From the NCBI RefSeq assembly GCF_900291465.1, contig NZ_LT985808.1, forward strand, positions 2,478,684-2,542,683: a stretch of 64,000 nucleotides of DNA, given 5' to 3'. Positions 9,275 to 19,946 of this stretch are shown in pieces. Position 1 is the stretch's first letter. Every line of letters starts with the position of its first letter. The position numbers were made by a program, and so were the translations under genes. Below the pieces are notes generated by a model. The model searched no databases. It worked only from the letters and a program-made list of their open reading frames with translations, and was not told the origin of the DNA. Source of the DNA: Bacteroides sp. Marseille-P3684 (lineage in GTDB: Bacteria; Bacteroidota; Bacteroidia; Bacteroidales; Bacteroidaceae).

Positions 9275-10351
9275 TCAGGCATGTTCTTCATGACGTACTC
9301 TTGAAAGACCGATAAATACGGCTGACAACATCGTAAAGACATAAGCTTGAATGAAGGCAACCAGTATTTCCAGACAAGACATAAAGATGGAGAACAGCAC
9401 AGATACAATGGTCATCGAAGTACTTAACACGGCACCCAAAGATGCAGTGATAAAGATGATGGACACCAATGACAGGATGATGGCATGACCGGCCATGATG
9501 TTAGCAAACAGACGGACTGTCAATGCAAAAGGTTTTGTAAAGACACCGAACAACTCGATAACAGGCATGAAGGGAACAGGCACTTTCAGCCACGTGGGAA
9601 CATCAGGCCAGAATATCTCTTTCCAATATTCCTTTGTTCCGAAGATATTTACAGCCAGGAAAGTCATCAAGGCCAGGAACAAGGTAATGGCTATATTGCC
9701 TGTTACGTTGCCGCCGCCCGGAAAAATCGGCACCAGTCCCATAAGGTTGTTGATGAAGATAAAGAAGAAGGCTGTGAGCAGATAAGGAGCATAGCGTTTG
9801 TAATCCTTTCCTACACAACTCACAATCACATCGTCATGAATCATCATCACAAACATTTCCATGAAGCCTACAAAACCTTTTGGGGCTTCGGAACTGGGTT
9901 TGCGGTTCTTGTACCAACGCGCAACACCGACCATGATAAGAACCAGCAACAAGCTGTTAATCATCAAAGACAAAGCAGTCTTGGTAATTGAGATATCCAA
10001 TGGGCGGACTTCCTGCCCGTCAGGAGTAGTCTCAACGACCTTACCGGCATAGCTACCTTCAGACGCTATATGGAAACCTTCATATTCAGCTCCGTGTCCT
10101 AACCTTGAAGATGAAAAGGCATGCCATCCTGTGGTCTGACTGTAGACAATCACAGGAAGAGGAATGGACACATGCTTTTCGCCCAAAGTAAACAAATGCC
10201 ACTCATAGGCATCACGAATGTGACCAAAGACGATTTCCTGTACGTCTACCGTACTTTTTTCTCCGGCTACCTCCTCTCCTGCAGCATGCAATGGCATGAC
10301 ACCCAGGAGACAGGCTAACAGAAATAGTCCAAAATGGCGTAATAGTTTCAT
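9275..10351 (-). CDS. atpB: ATP synthase Fo subunit a with long exported N-terminal extension
   Basis: The stator subunit forming the ion half-channels. The 358-residue protein is about 100 longer than typical subunit a. The extra part comprises a signal peptide (about residues 1-24, HFGLFLLACLLGVMPLHA) and a soluble stretch (residues 25-130) before the first membrane helix. The essential arginine is in LTVRLFANIMAGH. Extensions of this kind are familiar in Bacteroidota; their role is not known. The start overlaps the end of the AtpI-like gene by 4 bp (ATGA). Confidence 0.95.
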   Translation of the reverse strand: MKLLRHFGLFLLACLLGVMPLHAAGEEVAGEKSTVDVQEIVFGHIRDAYEWHLFTLGEKHVSIPLPVIVYSQTTGWHAFSSSRLGHGAEYEGFHIASEGSYAGKVVETTPDGQEVRPLDISITKTALSLMINSLLLVLIMVGVARWYKNRKPSSEAPKGFVGFMEMFVMMIHDDVIVSCVGKDYKRYAPYLLTAFFFIFINNLMGLVPIFPGGGNVTGNIAITLFLALMTFLAVNIFGTKEYWKEIFWPDVPTWLKVPVPFMPVIELFGVFTKPFALTVRLFANIMAGHAIILSLVSIIFITASLGAVLSTSMTIVSVLFSIFMSCLEILVAFIQAYVFTMLSAVFIGLSRVRHEEHA

Positions 10352-10755
10352 TGTTTCTTATTCACTTTTTTCATTTCCATCTCAAAACGGAGGAAAAAAC
10401 AACTTTCAAATATCAGATATATGACATAATAGATAAGGAATGTCCATAAGTAAGCTTTCGTGTGAATGCCTATAAACATTCCATAAAGCACCATGAACAC
10501 CAGTCCAATAAGTAATTTGGCTCCCTTATTAATGACATATACCATCAAAGATTTGTCAGGCATGTGCTTGTGCATATATTCGAACAGATAAATAAAAATA
10601 AGTCCGAACACATAAAAGAACAAGGGAATCAGCGGATAATAGGGCGAATAGGATTCCTCAAAGAAATGATGGAATATCATGGCTCCACCCCATCCGAATG
10701 CCAGCATCAGCAAAGTCAAAGAAATGATAAATATTCTTTTTACTTTTGACAACAT
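10348..10755 (-). CDS. AtpI-like small membrane protein of the atp operon
   Basis: A 135-residue protein with about four hydrophobic segments and basic ends. Its position between atpC and atpB, with a 4-bp overlap with atpB, matches the AtpI-like gene found in Bacteroidota operons. AtpI proteins are thought to help assemble the c ring; that role is inferred from position, since sequence identity to classical AtpI is not obvious. Confidence 0.75.
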   Translation of the reverse strand: MLSKVKRIFIISLTLLMLAFGWGGAMIFHHFFEESYSPYYPLIPLFFYVFGLIFIYLFEYMHKHMPDKSLMVYVINKGAKLLIGLVFMVLYGMFIGIHTKAYLWTFLIYYVIYLIFESCFFLRFEMEMKKVNKKQ

Positions 10756-10767
10756 AGCACTCGCCGA

Positions 10768-11019
10768 TTATTGTTCCACACAAACTGACACCTCATTTTT
10801 CCTTACTTCCACGAAACCTCCTGTAATTTCCAGTGACTGTTCGCCTTCCGCTGTAGTATAAGTGAGCGTACCTTTCTCAAGCGACGAAATCAGAGGTGCA
10901 TGCTTGGGCAATACCATAAATATTCCTTGTGAGCCCGGCAATGTCACATCAGTAACTTCACCTTTGAACAATGTCTTTTCAGGCGAAACAATCACTAAAT
11001 GCAAGTTTTTCGTTTCCAT
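10768..11019 (-). CDS. atpC: ATP synthase F1 subunit epsilon, short form
   Basis: The rotor subunit contacting the c ring. At 83 residues it contains only the N-terminal beta-sandwich (LHLVIVSPEKTLFKGEV...GSQGIFMVLPKHAPLISSLEKGTL). The C-terminal two-helix domain (about 50 residues), which can inhibit ATP hydrolysis in many bacteria, is missing. The stop is clean with no residual helical frame, so this is a natural short form. It lies 2 bp after atpD. Confidence 0.94.
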   Translation of the reverse strand: METKNLHLVIVSPEKTLFKGEVTDVTLPGSQGIFMVLPKHAPLISSLEKGTLTYTTAEGEQSLEITGGFVEVRKNEVSVCVEQ

Positions 11020-11021
11020 AA

Positions 11022-12581
<1,560 letters not shown>

Positions 12582-12602
12582 TCAATTTTTCGTTATCGAG
12601 TT

Positions 12603-12610
12603 CAAAGATA
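12603..12610 (-). promoter_or_regulatory. Putative atp operon promoter, -7 element
   Basis: TATCTTTG on the minus strand, 46 bp upstream of atpD, matches TAnnTTTG. The -33 region is weak. Confidence 0.55.
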
Positions 12611-13728
12611 GAAAAAATTTCTCCCATAAAGCTACCTTAAGCAAACCATTTTTAGAAAAAATAAACATGAAGTATATGCCCTTAACTTTCATTTTTCCAC
12701 TTGCTATATATACTTACCTTTAGGGCATGAATAAAGTATATTCAACTAACACTTTGCTATATACCTTATTATTTTAGTGACTTTTATCTATTAATATATC
12801 CTAAGTTTTTCCACGTATTAAAGCTAGTTTTTCTTTCGCTTTTAACATATAAAAGGATATTCCCTCCACGATTCGACACTTGTATTGCGTTTTCTCTTCT
12901 TCCCCTCCCTATTTCTCTCATGAACCCGAGTATCCGTGTTTTACAATAACATGACAAGAAATGAAACGGAGGATAAAGAACTCAAGATATATTCCTGTAC
13001 CTGATGAAGAAATAGCAAAATGTCAAATGGGATGTTACTAACATTCCGTCCACATGCCTAGGAACGAATTGGTGAGTAAAGCGGGGCTCTTTACTTGAGT
13101 GCCTATCTACATATTGAAAGTTATAATTTCCCTTTCCAGCTCCTGTAGTCAGCTTTGAGTTGACAGAGGTACATTGGCGACACACCTGCCCGCTTGAGGA
13201 TATCATTTTATCAGTTTTCAGGATTCATAGTCCACGCAGCTTCCAGAAGAGAAAACCCACTCAGACCATCTTCGCTCTGCCTTTTTTGCCTCTTCCTGAT
13301 ATCATTTTTGGCATTACACAGGCAAAAACTCATCCATTCGTCGTCGCATTTTTTAATTTCGTGCCGGGGGATCATCGAATTCGTCCCTACTATTTCGACT
13401 TTTTATGGCTATAAATTATTAAGTTTTCTGAAATAATATATCCAAAAAGAAGAAAGCAACTAATATAAGTTAATATCCCATTTACACTTTGTCCTGAGTT
13501 TTCCTATTACCTGCTAGCAGAAATAGACTATTCGGATAACCCTGTCAAGCAGAATCAGCCAAATCCAAGCTTTCTGCCAATATCTTGTTTTTCGCTTGAA
13601 CTCGACGCCCACTACGTCTTCAGCAAAACGAGTGACACAAGTATCCATATATCTACTTATGTCACTCGTACAGTTCCAGAATTCATACGCCTGTCATGCA
13701 GATGCTGCCTGATAAGCCGTATAATTTA
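12611..13728. other. About 1.1 kb without a recognisable gene
   Basis: Only short, overlapping frames with unnatural composition occur here. Visible structures: a near-direct repeat CACTTGCTATATA/CACTTTGCTATATA (about 12698 and 12750), an ATGCCCT/AGGGCAT inverted pair around 12677-12728, and a strong hairpin at 13628-13669. No tRNA cloverleaf or known RNA motif was recognised. It could contain small RNAs, decayed sequence or both. Confidence 0.6.
13628..13669. terminator. Hairpin downstream of purT
   Basis: ACGAGTGACA (13628-13637) pairs with TGTCACTCGT (13660-13669), extended by AAGTA/TACTT inside. It lies about 60 bp after the purT stop on the minus strand. The T-tract is poor, so termination is likely but not certain. 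Confidence 0.5.
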
Positions 13729-14898
13729 TCAGAATACTTTCACCTTTGCGGCTGTCGCCTTACATTTCTCCCGCAAATCAGTCAGATTGCTTCCAAGGGG
13801 AGCATAACAAAGTGCCACTCCCATACGGCGATTAAGCTTGGTGTACGGCTTACCGAAGATACGTAAGTCCGTACAAGGTTCTGACAGAGCATCAGCCTCT
13901 CCTTCATAACGCGGTTTCTCTTTTGAAGCTATCGGCGACAGGATAACAGCACTTGCTCCCATACGTTCTTGAGTTATCGCCGGAATAGGCAATCCCAGTA
14001 CGGCACGACAATGCAATTCAAATTCATTCAGATTTTGTGTACCGGCAAGCGTAACCATTCCTGTGTCGTGTGGTCGCGGCGATAATTCAGAGAAATAGAC
14101 GCCCTTGTCATGACTCAGGAAAAATTCCACGCCCCACAAACCGGCGCCTCCTAAGGCACGGGTCACTTTATCAGCCATCTCTTCAGCTTCTTTCAGATGC
14201 TCAGATGAGATGGGTGCCGGTTGAAAACTCTCCCGATAGTCCCCTCCCTTCTGGACGTGTCCAATGGGGGCACAGAAAAGCGTACGTCCCTCGCGTTGGG
14301 TCACAGTAAGCAAAGTGATTTCGCTATCAAAACGGATAAATTCTTCAATAATAAGCTCCTTGATGTCGCCACGGCTTCCATTACAACCATATTCCCATGC
14401 ATGTTCTAGTTCATCCGCACTCTTCACTATGGATTGTCCTTTACCAGATGAAGACATCAATGGTTTTACAACACACGGGAATCCGATCTTGGCGGCAGCC
14501 TCACGTAATTCTTCGAGACTCTTCGCGTAAAAATAACGGGCAGTACGTAGTCCTAATTCCTGGGCTGCAAGGTCACGGATTGCCTTACGGTTCATGGTAA
14601 AGTTGACAGCGCGGGCACTGGGAACCACCTGTATGCCTTCCTTTTCACAATCATAAAGACGTTCTGTACGTATCGCTTCAATTTCAGGAACAATGATATC
14701 CGGTTTATGTCTGTTGACTACTTCCATGAGGCTGTCACCATCGAGCATATCAAAGACTTCACACTCATCTGCCACTTGCATGGCGGGTGCACCGGCATAG
14801 GAATCACAGGCAATGACGTACTGGCCGAGCCGTTGAGCTGCAATCACAAACTCTTTACCCAGCTCTCCAGAGCCTAACAAAAGGATTTTCTTTGTCAT
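13729..14898 (-). CDS. purT: Formate-dependent phosphoribosylglycinamide formyltransferase
   Basis: ATP-grasp enzyme of purine synthesis that uses formate and ATP to formylate GAR, a folate-independent alternative to PurN. The 389-residue protein starts [26 protein letters not shown], and has [17 protein letters not shown] (ATP-binding loop) and [26 protein letters not shown] (metal-binding E and downstream signature). Length matches the family. It stands alone with its own promoter. Confidence 0.96.
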   Translation of the reverse strand: MTKKILLLGSGELGKEFVIAAQRLGQYVIACDSYAGAPAMQVADECEVFDMLDGDSLMEVVNRHKPDIIVPEIEAIRTERLYDCEKEGIQVVPSARAVNFTMNRKAIRDLAAQELGLRTARYFYAKSLEELREAAAKIGFPCVVKPLMSSSGKGQSIVKSADELEHAWEYGCNGSRGDIKELIIEEFIRFDSEITLLTVTQREGRTLFCAPIGHVQKGGDYRESFQPAPISSEHLKEAEEMADKVTRALGGAGLWGVEFFLSHDKGVYFSELSPRPHDTGMVTLAGTQNLNEFELHCRAVLGLPIPAITQERMGASAVILSPIASKEKPRYEGEADALSEPCTDLRIFGKPYTKLNRRMGVALCYAPLGSNLTDLREKCKATAAKVKVF

Positions 14899-14928
14899 AA
14901 TGATTTGTATTTTGATGAATTGATGTTA

Positions 14929-14936
14929 CAAAAGTA
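14929..14936 (-). promoter_or_regulatory. Putative purT promoter, -7 element
   Basis: TACTTTTG on the minus strand, 31 bp upstream of the purT start. Confidence 0.55.
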
Positions 14937-15087
14937 GAACTTTTTGAAAGAAGAATAAAAGATTGGAGCCGACTTCATGAGGGACAACGTATAAATAACA
15001 GAGGCGGACACCATGGCCCGCCCCCGAAGTTCATAGTTAAGTATCTGTCCTTACAGGTTGTCATCAGAAAAGACGGCTAACCTCTAT

Positions 15088-16479
15088 CTAGTCCTTTTTC
15101 GTAGTAGTCTTCCGAGTGGAAGCTTTGCGCGGCTTTTTAGCTGCCGGTTTTTCAGCCGTCTCTTCAGTCGACGGGACCGGCTGTTCAGCCTTAGTCAGCT
15201 TCATCTGCAAATTCTCTACCTCCTTCTTCAATGCGGAGATTTCTTCATCTTGGTTACGGATGGTTGTCAACAGAGCATTGAGTTCCTCGTTATCCATATC
15301 AGCCGGATAGAGAGCATTGACGCGACGGATAAAGTCACCCAGAATATTCATGTAGTTAGTAAATGCATCATAGGGAGAATCATAAATACCACGGTTCATC
15401 GTCAAGCCCGTATGCTTGGTTGTCATGAAGCGGAAGTTGTTGCTTGCTTGCAGATAATCCCAGTCCTGCTTAATGCGACGGTCATCGCACAAATGTACCC
15501 GTTCTGCTACACTGTACAATTTGTTGAAAGCTTCACGTTGCATGACATTACCCAGCCAGCAACTGATATCACGCTCTTCATCCACCCAAGACATCGGATA
15601 AGCGACATCAAGAGGAGCTACAGAGTGCAACTTGGTGCAAAGTTCTGTCGGTGTCGAGAAGGTAATACCCCGCTCTTTAGCCACTGCCGGAAGCGCCTTG
15701 ATAAAGTCAAGTATATTTGATGACAACGGCTGGTAGATGCCCAAAGCGCACAGTTCCATAAAGATATTGATGACTTGTTCTTCTTCGGGCAGTGCTTCAA
15801 TCCAGTTCATATAAGTATCTGCAAACAACGGATACTCATTCCACTCGGAATTAGAGAAACGCAGGCTGATATCATCTGAAAGTTTATAGTCACGCAACAG
15901 AAGTTTCAGATTCGGATTCATATTGCAGTGGTAGAGATAGTGAGGACTCTTCCAACCCAAAATATGACGTGCTCCTTCTGTCAACATGCCCTTGAATCCC
16001 ATATCGGCAACAATAGCACCAATCTCATCCGAATAAATCAAACTGGAATTGCGGCATACTTTAGGCGTCTGTCCGAAAAGCTGACGCACTTTCTTGCGCA
16101 TACGTTCCAAATCGGCCCGGAAACACTCTTCATTAGCCAGTGAAGACAAACCATGCGAATAAGGCTCCGCCAGGAACTCACAGCATCCGGTCCCGTTGAG
16201 CTGGTGCAAAAGTTCGATGACCATGGGCGCATGAATTTCCAATTGTTCCAAAGCTACACCGGAAATTGAAATTGCAACTTTGAAATAGTCGCCGTGCTCA
16301 CGCGCCATCTCAATGAGCGTCTTCAAGGCCGGGATGTAAGAACGTTCAGCTACTTCTGTAATGGAACGTTCGTTTTCATAATCATCGTAGTAATAATGGT
16401 CGGTACCAATATTAAAAAAACGGTACCGTTTTAAATGGATAATCTGATGTATTTCGAAATAAAGGCAAATTGTTTTCAT
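15088..16479 (-). CDS. GH57 alpha-amylase-like protein, catalytic residues replaced
   Basis: A 463-residue GH57-fold protein. N-terminal conserved regions are visible (FEIHQIIHLKRYRFF; TEGARHILGWKSPHYLY). In active GH57 alpha-amylases the nucleophile sits in RNTELIY; here the matching segment is RNSSLIY (Ser146). The acid/base Asp of FMDYETFGEH is matched by FMELCALGIYQ (Glu242). A heptad-like coiled coil (about residues 405-425) precedes a Lys/Ala/Thr-rich tail. It is the last gene of an operon with a GT4 transferase and a debranching enzyme, so a role in glycogen handling, perhaps binding rather than cleaving, is inferred. Confidence 0.85.
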   Translation of the reverse strand: MKTICLYFEIHQIIHLKRYRFFNIGTDHYYYDDYENERSITEVAERSYIPALKTLIEMAREHGDYFKVAISISGVALEQLEIHAPMVIELLHQLNGTGCCEFLAEPYSHGLSSLANEECFRADLERMRKKVRQLFGQTPKVCRNSSLIYSDEIGAIVADMGFKGMLTEGARHILGWKSPHYLYHCNMNPNLKLLLRDYKLSDDISLRFSNSEWNEYPLFADTYMNWIEALPEEEQVINIFMELCALGIYQPLSSNILDFIKALPAVAKERGITFSTPTELCTKLHSVAPLDVAYPMSWVDEERDISCWLGNVMQREAFNKLYSVAERVHLCDDRRIKQDWDYLQASNNFRFMTTKHTGLTMNRGIYDSPYDAFTNYMNILGDFIRRVNALYPADMDNEELNALLTTIRNQDEEISALKKEVENLQMKLTKAEQPVPSTEETAEKPAAKKPRKASTRKTTTKKD

Positions 16480-16507
16480 AATCTTCGTGTGTTTTTGATA
16501 TGTGTTG

Positions 16508-17773
16508 TCAGCTATTTCTTATCACTTGTTCGTAGATTCCACGAATCTTCACTCCCACTTTCTCCCAAGTAATGGCATCGACTTCTTTCTTCCCTTCGTC
16601 CTTAAGATATTCATAGAGTGACTGGTTGGTACAAAGTGAATAAATGGCATCTGCCATGGCATGAATATCCCAATAGTCCACTTTAATACACTTATCAAGA
16701 ATCTCAGCACAACCCGACTGCTTGGAGATGATTGAGGGCACACCACATTGCATGGCTTCCAACGGTGAGATACCAAATGGCTCCGATACGGAAGGCATTA
16801 TATACACATCGCTTGCCTTCAGACATTCATAAACCTGTTTCCCCTTCTGGAAACCCGGGAAATGGAAACGATCCGCAATGCCACGTTCAGCTACCAGCTG
16901 TATCATGGCATTCATCATGTCTCCGCTACCCGCCATAACAAAACGAATATTATGTGTACGCTGAAGAACCATGTTCGCTGCCTCCACAAAATATTCCGGT
17001 CCCTTCTGCATTGTGATACGGCCCAGGAAAGTCACCAGCTTCTCATGTGGGAACTTCTGCGGAACAATAGCCTGGATTTCATCCGACAAAGGAGAAACTG
17101 CATTATGTACGGTAGATACTTTACGCGGATCCTGGAAGTATTTATTGATAACAGTCTGTCGCGTCAGTTCGCTCACACACATAATGTGGTCTGCATGATC
17201 CATACCATTCTTCTCAATGGCATATACAGTCGGATTCACATTACCACGGCTTCGGTCGAAATCAGTTGCATGTACATGGATGACAAGAGGCTTCCCCGAT
17301 ACCTGCTTGGCATGAATACCTGCCGGATAAGTCAGCCAATCGTGCGAGTGAATGATATCAAACTGCTGTTGACGTGCCACAACACCTGCCACGATGGAAT
17401 AGTTATTAATCTCCTCGTGCAAATTATCCGGGTAGCGTCCGGAGAATTCCAAACAGCCCAAGTCGTTGGTGTTCATATAATTGAAGTCGGCATAAATATG
17501 GTCTCGCAAATCATAATACAACTGCGGATCCATATAGGAACCTACACGGCCTTTTACATAGTCCCATTGTACATCACGCCATACAATAGGGACACTGTTC
17601 ATACCTATGATACGTAAAAAGCTTTGATCTTCATCCCCCCACGGTTTAGGGATGCAGAAGGTGATTTCCATGTCAGATTGTTGGGCCAGTCCCTTTGTCA
17701 GACCATAACTTGCTGTACCCAGTCCTCCAAGGATGTGAGGAGGAAATTCCCAACCAAACATTAATACTTTCAT
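16508..17773 (-). CDS. GT4-type glycosyltransferase (probable glycogen synthase role)
   Basis: A 421-residue GT-B glycosyltransferase. The N-terminal glycine-rich loop FGWEFPPHILGGLGTASYG binds the donor, HSHDWLTYPAG lies in the active cleft, and the C-terminal half has FLGRITMQKGPEYF and the E-x7-E motif in EPFGISPLEAMQCG. This fits GT4, also annotated glycogen synthase in related genomes. It lies 4 bp after the debranching gene and 28 bp before the GH57 gene. The donor and acceptor are inferred from context only. Confidence 0.85.
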   Translation of the reverse strand: MKVLMFGWEFPPHILGGLGTASYGLTKGLAQQSDMEITFCIPKPWGDEDQSFLRIIGMNSVPIVWRDVQWDYVKGRVGSYMDPQLYYDLRDHIYADFNYMNTNDLGCLEFSGRYPDNLHEEINNYSIVAGVVARQQQFDIIHSHDWLTYPAGIHAKQVSGKPLVIHVHATDFDRSRGNVNPTVYAIEKNGMDHADHIMCVSELTRQTVINKYFQDPRKVSTVHNAVSPLSDEIQAIVPQKFPHEKLVTFLGRITMQKGPEYFVEAANMVLQRTHNIRFVMAGSGDMMNAMIQLVAERGIADRFHFPGFQKGKQVYECLKASDVYIMPSVSEPFGISPLEAMQCGVPSIISKQSGCAEILDKCIKVDYWDIHAMADAIYSLCTNQSLYEYLKDEGKKEVDAITWEKVGVKIRGIYEQVIRNS

Positions 17774-17777
17774 AGTT

Positions 17778-19745
17778 CTATTCCTCCTTTAATGATTCGT
17801 TATACATTTGGTTATATTTAGTCAACAGCTTGAGGATACGCAACAGTTCAGCCACATTCATGGCAAAGGACACAGCGCCTCGACCTTTAAAAGGAGGATT
17901 CCCGTCAAATAATTCGGGTATTGTACCAATACAATGAAGGTTCATCTCATCCTCATAGGCTATGAGTTGTCGTTCTATAAAGGAGATGGCGCTCATCTTA
18001 TGTATCTTCATGTAAGCTTCCAGATAGAAACCTTCCAACCAGGGCCAAGCTGTACCTTGATGATAAGCATAATCACGTTGTGTCTGTGGTCCCACATAGT
18101 TAGGATTATAACCCCCACTCTTAGGACTCAGAGAACGTAGTCCTTTAGGAGTAAGCAATTCGCGAGTGACAATATCCAAAATTCCTTTTTTCTGTGGAAG
18201 TGACAAAGGAGAGTAATCGAAGGCTACCGGGAAAATCATGTTCGGGCGTACACTCCAGTCCATCATCGTCCCGTCAACATAGTCAAACAAATACCCGTGT
18301 TCATTCAGGAACACTTCAACAAACGAGTTTCCAGCCGTAGCTGCCAATGCATCCAGCGTATCGGCATAGGTCGGATTACCACCTTCACGCACCAGGTCTG
18401 CCGTGAATTTTAAGGCGTTATACCACAAAGCATTTATTTCTACTATATAACCTGTACGTGGAATTACAGGACGTCCGTTGACAGTGGAATTCATCCAAGT
18501 CACCGGTCGTTCGATACCATTCGTATATAGAAGCCCGTTATCATGCAGGAACAGATTGACATGTTTGCCATTCCGGATATATTCTATAATGTCTTCTATC
18601 AATTTACCGTACTTGTCCCGGCATTGTTCACGCGAAAGCATTTTAGCATATTGCTGCAACGCCCAGATAGCCCATAACAACACGTCTGGCTGTTCCATCT
18701 CACTGATTTTGCAGGTCGACGGACGATCCTCAATATACTCGTAAATAGCTTCACGGGCCGTGTTCATGATTTCATCAAACACTGAATTTTCTTCAATTGC
18801 CAATGTCAAGCCCGGCAAAGAAACAAACATGTCGCGAGCACGACATTTGAACCAGGGATATCCAGCCAAAATATAACGTTTGTCACCCTGACGGTTATGG
18901 AACTGGTGGGCAGAGTTATATAAGCAATGGAGAAAACTGTCGCGCGGGATACGTTTGTCTACTTCTGTTTGGAAAACGGTTCCAAGAGTTGCTATATCAG
19001 CCGGAGCAATTCCACCGGAGAATATAATGCTCTCTCCTTTCTTTATAGGCATCTCAAAATAACCGGGAACGTAAAGGTCTTCATTTGCTGCATAACCTCT
19101 CTCCTGCTCTTTGGGATATTCTATATTCTTATACCAGTTGGGATCAAAGTGATAGTCCACAGGTTTGCTAAACTGCATGTGTAATTCCGGATATCCCGGA
19201 TACATGCATGTCTTAATGCCATTCTCTACCTGCTGATAATCGCGACTGGCTTGTGCATTTTCGTGAGTAAACTGCCGTACACTGCGGAAAGCCAAAAATG
19301 GCCGAAGCCGTAATATTGTGTCTGAATGGGCATCAACCAATGTATAGCGAATCAGAATGCGATTCTCATGATGAACGAACACCTTCTCTTTCTTCAACAC
19401 AACGCCACCAACGCGGTAAAACGTTGTCGGCACTTTTTCGCAGTCAAACTCCCGAATGTACTTATGTCCTTTAGGACTGAAATTGTTTCCTTGGTATTTA
19501 TGAAGCCCAAGATTGAACTCTGCACCATGCTGTACCACCGTTTCATCAAGAGATGATAGCAGGACATGGTTTTCATCATCCAATTCAGGAACCGGTATTA
19601 CCAGCAGACCGTGATACTTGCGCGTATTACAATCCACAATCGTCGAGCAATGATACGCACCCGAACGATTGGTCCGCAATATCTCTCTGGGCAAAGATTC
19701 CTCCAAATTGGTCATCAGAGTCTTGTCAAATCTCAAATAACTCAT
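17778..19745 (-). CDS. Glycogen debranching enzyme (amylo-alpha-1,6-glucosidase, GH133-like)
   Basis: A 655-residue protein that should hydrolyse alpha-1,6 branch stubs of glycogen. The N-terminal domain (about residues 20-260) carries the GDE_N type signature TNRSGAYHCSTIVDCNTRKYHGLLV; the C-terminal (alpha/alpha)6 domain includes YPWFKCRARDMFVSLPGLTL and YHQGTAWPWLEGFYLEAY. It is the first gene of the three-gene glycogen operon. Confidence 0.93.
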   Translation of the reverse strand: MSYLRFDKTLMTNLEESLPREILRTNRSGAYHCSTIVDCNTRKYHGLLVIPVPELDDENHVLLSSLDETVVQHGAEFNLGLHKYQGNNFSPKGHKYIREFDCEKVPTTFYRVGGVVLKKEKVFVHHENRILIRYTLVDAHSDTILRLRPFLAFRSVRQFTHENAQASRDYQQVENGIKTCMYPGYPELHMQFSKPVDYHFDPNWYKNIEYPKEQERGYAANEDLYVPGYFEMPIKKGESIIFSGGIAPADIATLGTVFQTEVDKRIPRDSFLHCLYNSAHQFHNRQGDKRYILAGYPWFKCRARDMFVSLPGLTLAIEENSVFDEIMNTAREAIYEYIEDRPSTCKISEMEQPDVLLWAIWALQQYAKMLSREQCRDKYGKLIEDIIEYIRNGKHVNLFLHDNGLLYTNGIERPVTWMNSTVNGRPVIPRTGYIVEINALWYNALKFTADLVREGGNPTYADTLDALAATAGNSFVEVFLNEHGYLFDYVDGTMMDWSVRPNMIFPVAFDYSPLSLPQKKGILDIVTRELLTPKGLRSLSPKSGGYNPNYVGPQTQRDYAYHQGTAWPWLEGFYLEAYMKIHKMSAISFIERQLIAYEDEMNLHCIGTIPELFDGNPPFKGRGAVSFAMNVAELLRILKLLTKYNQMYNESLKEE

Positions 19746-19818
19746 AGCTTATATTTTAAGGTTCTCGAATTCATTTTCGTAAATCAATATTATTTTTCTC
19801 CCGTCATGTAGGAGTGTT

Positions 19819-19826
19819 CAAAAGTA
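19819..19826 (-). promoter_or_regulatory. Putative glycogen operon promoter, -7 element
   Basis: TACTTTTG on the minus strand, 74 bp upstream of the debranching enzyme start. Confidence 0.5.
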
Positions 19827-19946
19827 ACAATTTTCATATAAAAAAAAGAAAAGGACTGGATTTATTTTCGAAAAAACGACCATTTGGATAGAAATATACA
19901 AATTAACACCCTATAAGAGTATACATATGCTAACTGGAGTAATCAA

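Noticed and set aside
12982-13414. Short open frames on both strands in the 1.1-kb gap
   Set aside because: They overlap each other, have unnatural composition and show no recognisable motif, so none is called as a gene.
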